Part shown: in pieces, positions 59,497-64,000 of the stretch | How the letters are laid out: each line of letters begins with the position of its first letter | Numbering within the stretch: position 1 is the stretch's first letter | Assembly (NCBI RefSeq): GCF_001445655.1 | Contig: NZ_LNBE01000004.1 | Coordinates: 2,677,218-2,741,217, forward strand | Reading direction: 5' to 3' | DNA length: 64,000 nt | Source: Streptomyces roseifaciens | GTDB lineage: Bacteria; Actinomycetota; Actinomycetes; Streptomycetales; Streptomycetaceae | Notes under the pieces: model-generated | What the model was told of the DNA's origin: nothing | The model's database searches: none | Seen by the model: only the letters and a program-made list of their open reading frames with translations | Made by a program: the position numbers and the translations under genes

Positions 59497-59994
59497 TCAG
59501 TCCCATATATCCGAGTCTTCATCCTCGGGCCCTGACACTGAGATTGCTGCGCGGGCGCTCGGAGATAGCCCCAACTCTCGGATATACCGGGCGAGCTGTG
59601 TGCGGTACTGCCCCGCGATCGTGGCGGCCCCGTTCTTCACAGTGCCCCGCTCGGCAGTGACCATCAGCCCACGTTCGGACAGGTCCCGCTCGGCCTGGTC
59701 GATGCGAGCGACACACACGCACAGATCCTTGACCGTGGCGTGATCCACGTCGCCGATACCGGCGGACACCTCCAGAACAGGGACGACGCGCCGCCACTCT
59801 GTTGACGCAACCTCCCGACACCGAACGTTCGCCGATTCAACGGCGGGATCGGGTGAAGTCTTGAAGATCTCGGACCATTCCGGCTCGGCGAGAATCGCGC
59901 GCGGCACGATCACCCCCTCTCGGATTGCGGTCTTCGAAGGGTTACCTTCGCGCGCCCGCTGGATTGCAGGTTTAGGCCTATATCTGTCTGCCAT
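59497..59994 (-). CDS. P27-family phage terminase small subunit
   Basis: 165 aa. The central segment WRRVVPVLEVSAGIGDVDHA and the following helices, including VKNGAATIAGQYRTQLARYI, match the P27 small-terminase pattern (helix-turn-helix plus oligomerisation helices). It recognises the packaging site on phage DNA. AGGAG precedes the ATG. The HNH gene lies 120 bases upstream, the usual order for cos-type phages, but no large terminase follows: the next gene is the convergent XRE regulator. Confidence 0.85.
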   Translation of the reverse strand: MADRYRPKPAIQRAREGNPSKTAIREGVIVPRAILAEPEWSEIFKTSPDPAVESANVRCREVASTEWRRVVPVLEVSAGIGDVDHATVKDLCVCVARIDQAERDLSERGLMVTAERGTVKNGAATIAGQYRTQLARYIRELGLSPSARAAISVSGPEDEDSDIWD

Positions 59995-60114
59995 GCATTC
60001 TCCTACCTGGAATTCGAACCTGCCCGAGGGATCCCAAACTCTGCTCCAGCCCCGGCGCGTTTTTCTAATCTCCCTGCCGCTCAGCGTCGGAGGGGGCAGG
60101 GGGTACCCCCCTGG

Positions 60115-60507
60115 TCAGAACGGCGGACGCTCGGCCTCACGCCGTGATCGAGCCTCAGCGGCCCATCCACCCGGTTGCCGCTTGGCCGTCTCCCGGTTGT
60201 GGCAGCCGACGCACAGCGGACGCAGATGCTTCGCCGCATCAGGATCCGTCTCGCCCCGAGCGAGCAACTCCCGTCGACTCAGAGGGAAGTGATCGGCAAC
60301 ACGAGCCGCTCGACCGCACAGCACGCACCAGGGATGGGCGTACAGGTAGGCCCGTCGGCGACGCTGCCAACGGGTGTCATACACGGCACCACCACCTGAA
60401 GCACGGTCCCGCTCAGCCTCACGCTGGTGCCGCTCACAGCGCCCGCCGGCACGGGTCAGCTCAGGACACCCGGGGGTAGAGCACGGGGGGCGGGGTCTTC
60501 GAGGCAC
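60115..60507 (-). CDS. HNH endonuclease, phage packaging type
   Basis: 130 aa: zinc-like C-x4-C near the N-terminus (CSTPGC), then CVLCGRAARVADHFPLSRRE with the catalytic DH, and HLRPLCVGCHNRETAKRQPGG. HNH nucleases beside terminases nick or cut DNA for packaging in HK97-like phages. GTG start with GAGGTGAT ahead. Confidence 0.9.
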   Translation of the reverse strand: MPRRPRPPCSTPGCPELTRAGGRCERHQREAERDRASGGGAVYDTRWQRRRRAYLYAHPWCVLCGRAARVADHFPLSRRELLARGETDPDAAKHLRPLCVGCHNRETAKRQPGGWAAEARSRREAERPPF

Positions 60508-60778
60508 GGGGGATCACCTCACGGGGATCGGGCTTGTTGCTACTCCATAGGCGTGCAGAACTGAGGCCAACGCCTTCATGGCCGGAAGCCCGGATAGCTT
60601 GCCAAGTAAAGCGCCCTACCTGCACCGATTCCCCTCAGCATGGTTCGGGCCAGAATCGCCCAAGAGTGGACAATCGTTCCGTCAGACTTCGTATGAGTGA
60701 CGCGATGCGTCAGAGCAGGAAGGTGTGAGTAGATCCCCTCCGGTTCAACACCCAGCAGCGAATAGGAGGAGGCCCCAG

Positions 60779-61312
60779 ATGCGTGCTCGTTGCCGAACTG
60801 CCGCCATCACGGCAGTCGCCGCCCTTACGTTCTCCCTGACAACCCCGGCTCAGGCGGATACGCCGAAGCCAGGGCAGGTACTTGCCGATCTGATTGGCGC
60901 TATCGAGAGGGGGGCGGCGCGCAGTACCACTGTCATCGTCGTTAACGACACGGACTGCGAATTTGCCGACCTTGACTTTAAAGCCTCACCCGACGGAAAT
61001 CTGCCTGCAGGCGGGCTCGTCTCTCCGAGGAGTACCTCCGTATTCGCCTACAGTAGGTCAAGCGGGCTTTCAGGAACGCGTGGCTCAGTAACACTTGGGG
61101 TCGCAGGCACCGGTGGGACCTGTCCTGACCATCTTCGCGGTGAAGATGACCCAATCACTACAGGCGTCTCAATCTCCTGGGGTAACCCTCTGGTTGGCTC
61201 TAACAAGTACAGCATTTCATCAAGCGATAGAGCGCTCGTCGCTTGGCAGGTAGGAGACGGGAAAGGTAATAACGCCCGATTTACGGTCCGTATCGTAACT
61301 GCTATCGAATAG
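60779..61312 (+). CDS. Secreted beta-type protein, aegerolysin/crystal-protein-like
   Basis: 177 aa: signal peptide (1-26, ending AQA-DTP), then an all-beta domain with two cysteines (C60, C115). TVIVVNDTDCEF, VSPRSTSVFAYSRSSGLSGT and ISWGNPLVGSNKYSI (132-146) recall aegerolysins and ET79-type crystal proteins, which have a VNNT opening and a WDNPxVGSNxY motif. Such proteins bind membrane lipids and some help form pores. AGGAGGAGG gives a very strong ribosome site. Codons and GC are below the genome level, so it is probably a recent cargo gene. The family call is by eye only. Confidence 0.65.
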   Translation: MRARCRTAAITAVAALTFSLTTPAQADTPKPGQVLADLIGAIERGAARSTTVIVVNDTDCEFADLDFKASPDGNLPAGGLVSPRSTSVFAYSRSSGLSGTRGSVTLGVAGTGGTCPDHLRGEDDPITTGVSISWGNPLVGSNKYSISSSDRALVAWQVGDGKGNNARFTVRIVTAIE

Positions 61313-61320
61313 ACAGCCGA

Positions 61321-61512
61321 TCACGGCACGGCAGCAGCCCCAAACTCCGTGCTCGTCTTCAGCGCGTGGCACTCGCGGCACAGCACCTGAACGTTGCTGT
61401 CCGTGTCGGGCCCTCCCATCGCGGGGGCCGCACATGATCCACGTCGACCAGGCCCGCGGGGCGAGCCTCCTCAAATGAGACGACACGCCCCGCACTGGCC
61501 TGCTACGCAGCC
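61321..61512 (-). pseudogene. Frameshifted HNH endonuclease remnant
   Basis: Three frames together spell an HNH domain: QCGACRL, then GLVDVDHVRP, then DTDSNVQVLCRECHALKTST. The joins need two frame changes (near 61475 and in the C-run near 61425), so no intact product is possible. Sequencing error is an alternative for one of them. Confidence 0.6.
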
Positions 61513-61513
61513 A

Positions 61514-61765
61514 CTACCGCTCTGGCGGGACCACCGGAGGAACAATCGGCGTCCCGTCAGGCAGCCGCGGAGTCGCGTCCACGAGCACCAGCCGACCGGG
61601 GTCTGCAGGGTCTCGCATCTGCTGAACCCCACGCGGCATGGGCGCCCCACCATTCATCACGGGAAGACCAGTAGGGGAGTCGGCCCACACGGGCCGCCCC
61701 ATGGCATCCCGAGGGAAGTACGGGTAGTCCCCGTTCGGCCCGGGGTCGAGTGCATCCACAGCCAT
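61514..61765 (-). CDS. Proline-rich 83-aa element protein
   Basis: Begins MAVDALDPGPNGDYPYF and ends TPIVPPVVPPER; rich in Pro, Gly and Asp. The start follows the upstream stop by one base, with AGGGACGG ahead. Resembles small structural-region proteins of phages only loosely. Confidence 0.55.
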   Translation of the reverse strand: MAVDALDPGPNGDYPYFPRDAMGRPVWADSPTGLPVMNGGAPMPRGVQQMRDPADPGRLVLVDATPRLPDGTPIVPPVVPPER

Positions 61766-61766
61766 G

Positions 61767-62264
61767 TCAGTCCGTCCCTGAAATGTAGGCTTCCCGCCGG
61801 TCGTACAGCTCCTGGTCGAACTCGGTAGCGAGCTCGGCCGCCATCCTGTCAGCGTGCGCCACGATGTCTTCCAGCAGTAGGGCGTCATACCAGCGCTGCT
61901 CAGGAACAGTGACCACTTCACCCAACGCATTCTGTGCCCGGTGCGCCTCAGTCAGCACATGACCGCGCTTGTGCCGCGCTGCCCGGTACTCGACATACGC
62001 GGCAAACCACGGCTCCGAAGCAAGGGCCTCATGGAACCGTTCCCGTGCGGCGTCACCGGAGTCTCCCGCCTCTTCAGCCCGTTCCTGCCACGTCTCGACA
62101 ACCTTGCGGTTGTACGTCTCTGCACGCGCGGCACGTCGCGCCGCTTCCGCCTCTTCTGCAGCCTGCAACTGGGCCTCTGCGTCAGCGAGTGGACCCGATG
62201 CCTTCACCACCTGCGCCCGCAGCTTCGCAACCCGCTCGGCAGCCTTTTCAATCTCAGTAGCCAT
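61767..62264 (-). CDS. Coiled-coil protein of the element
   Basis: 165 aa: residues ~1-75 form an Ala/Glu/Arg-rich coiled coil, followed by a helical C-terminal part. ATG 62264 is used; a GTG at 62270 overlaps the previous stop and is an option. It could be a scaffold-like or assembly protein; there are no other head genes to support that. Confidence 0.6.
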   Translation of the reverse strand: MATEIEKAAERVAKLRAQVVKASGPLADAEAQLQAAEEAEAARRAARAETYNRKVVETWQERAEEAGDSGDAARERFHEALASEPWFAAYVEYRAARHKRGHVLTEAHRAQNALGEVVTVPEQRWYDALLLEDIVAHADRMAAELATEFDQELYDRREAYISGTD

Positions 62265-62266
62265 CG

Positions 62267-62503
62267 TCACTTACCACCCTTGTTGACGTTGCGCCCGTAC
62301 TTCGCGGCGGCGGTCTTGTCGTTCTCGTAGTAGCCAAGACTCATGCGGGTAGTGACCCCTATGCGCTCGAACATCTCAGGGTTGGAATCCCGGAGGGCGG
62401 CAAGGCGCTCCATGCCCTCGTCCCACTTCCACGCCTCTGCGCGCATGCGTTCCTTGTCGCGTCGTCCATCCAGGAAGGACGCTCGGTTCAAGCTGTCACT
62501 CAT
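62267..62503 (-). CDS. Unrecognised 78-aa element protein
   Basis: Charged and helical: MSDSLNRASFLDGRRDKERM, later MSLGYYENDKTAAAKYG. First gene of a three-gene minus-strand set with almost no spacing. The ATG has GGAGCG ahead. Function unknown. Confidence 0.6.
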   Translation of the reverse strand: MSDSLNRASFLDGRRDKERMRAEAWKWDEGMERLAALRDSNPEMFERIGVTTRMSLGYYENDKTAAAKYGRNVNKGGK

Positions 62504-62823
62504 GATCGCTCCATCTGTCGCTGTGTTCAGATACGAAAAAGCGCCCCGATGAGTCATCCAGGGGCGCAAGTGGGGCAGTGTTCTGCTGGTGCAGTATCAG
62601 CAGGAAGTCTGTCGTCCGCGCGCAAACCTCCCCTACTCATACGTGGAGGGCGAACCTATCCCGCAACAGAGCCTTCGCGGGTGGACCGTGCCTGAACCGC
62701 GAGGACACGGCTGACCCTCTCCCTGGTTGTAGTGGAAGGCGGAGGTTTCCCGGCCGTTGCCGGACGGCTGTCCTTCTCTGTCCTCCCCAGTAGTGGGGGG
62801 CGAAGGTTTCCCGGACCACGCTC

Positions 62824-62970
62824 GGTGGCGCAGTGCCGCTTGAGACGCCAACCTCTCTTCTTCTTAGTTTTTTTTATGTGTTTCTAAAAAAGCGGTGTAA
62901 ACCGTCACCCCAACACTGCTTCGGTCCGCTGTAGGACGCCCAGCCGACGGGTAGCTAGGCGCCCGTGCAC
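62824..62970 (-). repeat. Repeat block copy 1 with minus-strand terminator
   Basis: Shares AACAC-GCTTCGGTCCGCTG with the other two copies, and a GCAGTGCCG-TTGAGACGCCAAC flank. On the minus strand AGCAGTGT pairs with ACACCGCT and is followed by TTTTTT (62886-62920), an intrinsic-terminator shape rare in this genus. A purine-rich A/T stretch follows. Confidence 0.8.
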
Positions 62971-63240
62971 GGGCAACGCTCGTTCCGAGAGTCGGGCACT
63001 CAGTCCGCCGATGTCCCATCCGGAGGTGCGCGGTAATCCCGCTCTCTGTGCTGTGAGCAGTAGGGACCGACGAGTTCCCGAACCGGAAGGACTGTAAGGA
63101 TCACTGTTCCTGCGTTCGCAAGTGGTAGGGGAGGACGAGTTCCAAGCCAGTCACCGTGGCTGCAGTGCCCGGCGCGGTCTCGTCGCGCCCCGCTTCCGGG
63201 ATCTGTAGGGACGGACAGATTCCTGCCGGGACTGCTCCCA

Positions 63241-63353
63241 GGTGGCGCGGTGCCGTTTGGGGTAGCGATCTCTCTTTCTCTGTATTTTTTCTATGTGTTC
63301 TAAAAAAGTGGTGGTAACCACCACTCCAACACCGCTTCGGTCCGCTGTAGGGC
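63241..63353 (-). repeat. Repeat block copy 2 with minus-strand terminator
   Basis: Same architecture as copy 1, starting 417 bases later. The terminator stem differs in sequence but still pairs perfectly (AGTGGTGGT/ACCACCACT, then TTTTTT; 63302-63325), suggesting that the structure matters. Confidence 0.8.
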
Positions 63354-63475
63354 GGTCTCGGCCTGAGCTCGGGGCCCGTGGAGAGGCAGAAAAGCTCTGT
63401 AAGTCCATCTGCAGGCATGGGGTCGCCCCTAGAGGCAGGAGCTATCCGGGCCGCTGCCATGACGGCAGAGAGCTG

Positions 63476-63776
63476 TTACGCGGTTTCAGTGATGGCAGGT
63501 TGAGCGATGCGGACACGGGCACCCGGGGCAGGAGCGGTCTCCGGCCGGTCCTCTGTAGCAACGTCGTCCGCAACGCTGCTGTTCTCCTCGATCGTGGGGT
63601 CAAGCCCCCCCGTGATCGTGAACTCGACGCGCCGGACATCGAGCGTGCGCCATCCGCCGCGGGTGCCGCACTTGAAGGGAGCAGCTTCTCTCCCGGGATA
63701 TAGGGGAGAGCAAGCCTTGCCCACGGGACTGTCCGATGACGCAGTGCCGTTTGAGACACCAACTTCCTTTCCTCTT
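63476..63776 (-). other. Possible coding stretch with no clear start
   Basis: The minus frame ending at 63476 has strong G/C third positions from about 63720 on, reading for example DVRRVEFTITGGLDP and ending APGARVRIAQPAITETA. Upstream it runs into repeat block 3 without a good start codon; GTG at about 63732 is the first candidate. It may be a gene remnant fused to repeat DNA. Confidence 0.35.
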
Positions 63777-63847
63777 AGATTTTTCGATGTGCTCCTAAAA
63801 GAGTGTTGTAAACCGTCACCCCAACACCGCTTCGGTCCGCTGTAGGG
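63738..63847 (-). repeat. Repeat block copy 3 with minus-strand terminator
   Basis: Nearly the same as copy 1 over GTAAACCGTCACCCCAACAC and the following GCTTCGGTCCGCTGTAGG. Minus-strand stem GTGTTG/CAACAC is followed by TCTTTT (63797-63827). Starts ~497 bases after copy 2. Confidence 0.8.
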
Positions 63848-63916
63848 CACCCGGTCGGCGGGTGGCTGGCGTCGGCTCCCAGCGATGTCCTGCAAGCCCG
63901 CGTGCGGGCATGGGAA

Positions 63917-63949
63917 CGCCCCGGTCAGTCTCATTGACTAACCGGGGCG
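63917..63949 (-). terminator. Terminator after the gene at the right window edge
   Basis: CGCCCCGGTCAGTC pairs with GACTAACCGGGGCG with one mismatch and a five-base loop. It lies just past a minus-strand stop codon at 63966-63968. Confidence 0.8.
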
Positions 63950-63965
63950 TGGCGTACTGATCAGC

Positions 63966-64000
63966 TCATCGGAGCGCCTCTGCGTCCTCCTCCAAGGAAG
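63966..64000 (-). CDS. 3-prime end of a gene running off the window
   Basis: Only the last ten codons are visible (SLEEDAEALR then stop), directly before the terminator. The short acidic helical ending gives no clue to function. Confidence 0.4.
   Translation of the reverse strand, partial: SLEEDAEALR

Larger units (their letters stand above)
62633..63720. repeat. Scattered short repeats of the form GTAG-GG..GG-CGA..TTCC
   Basis: At least seven degenerate copies on the plus strand, for example GTAGGGACCGACGAGTTCCC, GTAGGGGAGGACGAGTTCC, GTAGGGACGGACAGATTCC, GTGGGGGGCGAAGGTTTCCC and GTGGAAGGCGGAGGTTTCCC. They are about 50-90 bases apart, mainly between the large repeat blocks. No open frame runs through them consistently. 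Function unknown. Confidence 0.6.
56145..64000. mobile_element. One end of an integrated phage-related element (satellite or decayed prophage)
   Basis: Begins where the methyltransferase reading frame departs from its family (near 56145) and runs past the window edge. Marks: densely overlapping minus-strand genes of 30-115 codons, an XRE regulator transcribed the other way, a phage-type HNH nuclease and P27 small terminase, a secreted cargo protein of lower GC, a decayed HNH gene and a repeat-rich right part. No integrase, large terminase, portal, capsid or tail gene is in view; an integrase would be expected at the other end. Confidence 0.7.

Noticed and set aside
62633..62851. Minus frame starting MASQAALRHR downstream of repeat block 1
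   Set aside because: The equivalent start codon is absent or out of frame in the other two repeat copies, and the internal repeats shift frame, so coding is unlikely.
62570..63900. CRISPR array
   Set aside because: Repeats are degenerate, spacing is irregular (50-500 bases), and no cas genes are present.
62570..63960. tRNA gene cluster in the repeat region
   Set aside because: No cloverleaf with a proper T-loop (TTCRANY) and acceptor stem could be drawn.

Overview
The window is chromosomal DNA of a Streptomyces-type actinomycete. GC content is very high, GTG and TTG starts are common, and several genes have lineage-typical forms: a DasR regulon with its ABC sugar transporter, WblE (WhiB1-type), SigB-family sigma factors, nickel superoxide dismutase with its SodX protease, and a cobalamin riboswitch ahead of class Ia ribonucleotide reductase. 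The gene order dasR-dasABC-dasD-nagB, then histidine kinase-wblE, then sigH with its anti-sigma factor, then sodN-sodX is a familiar Streptomyces core layout. All functions here are read from protein motifs and context; no search was run.

Left part (1-16 kb): an unrecognised 734-aa protein, nrdA-nrdB behind an adenosylcobalamin riboswitch, a sodium:solute symporter with its small DUF3311 partner, an oxidoreductase, and a carbonic anhydrase-SulP pair. Next comes a compact four-gene cassette at 12.1-15.7 kb: a 50-residue peptide with three GCIS repeats, a PaaK-like adenylate-forming enzyme, a glycine-rich-domain-protein-like (DUF1399-like) protein, and an MFS exporter. It has its own promoter with an upstream palindrome, and a hairpin follows the peptide gene. 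It looks like an uncharacterised ribosomally made, modified peptide (RiPP) system and is the most novel item in the window.

Middle (15.8-55.7 kb): the N-acetylglucosamine/chitobiose regulon (dasR, dasABC, dasD, nagB and a SIS-domain enzyme) with visible DasR sites. A further DasR-like site lies upstream of a PdtaS-type histidine kinase beside wblE. Stress and envelope genes follow: a sigH/anti-sigma pair, an acetyltransferase, a CPA1 antiporter, amidase, glutaminase, a FabH-like synthase, alkaline phosphatase beside a TatA protein, an LCP ligase, a two-component system, a second SigB-family sigma factor, and an ArsR/P-type ATPase operon.

Right part (56.1-64 kb): a methyltransferase gene is cut off after 125 codons, and the DNA beyond it differs. 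It has tightly overlapping short minus-strand genes, an XRE-family regulator, an HNH nuclease and a P27-type small terminase without any large terminase or structural genes in view, a secreted lower-GC beta-type protein, and a decayed HNH gene. The last ~1.4 kb before the window edge is a mostly non-coding repeat region with three copies of a terminator-bearing block. This is best read as one end of an integrated phage-related element, either a satellite or a decayed prophage, whose other end lies outside the window.
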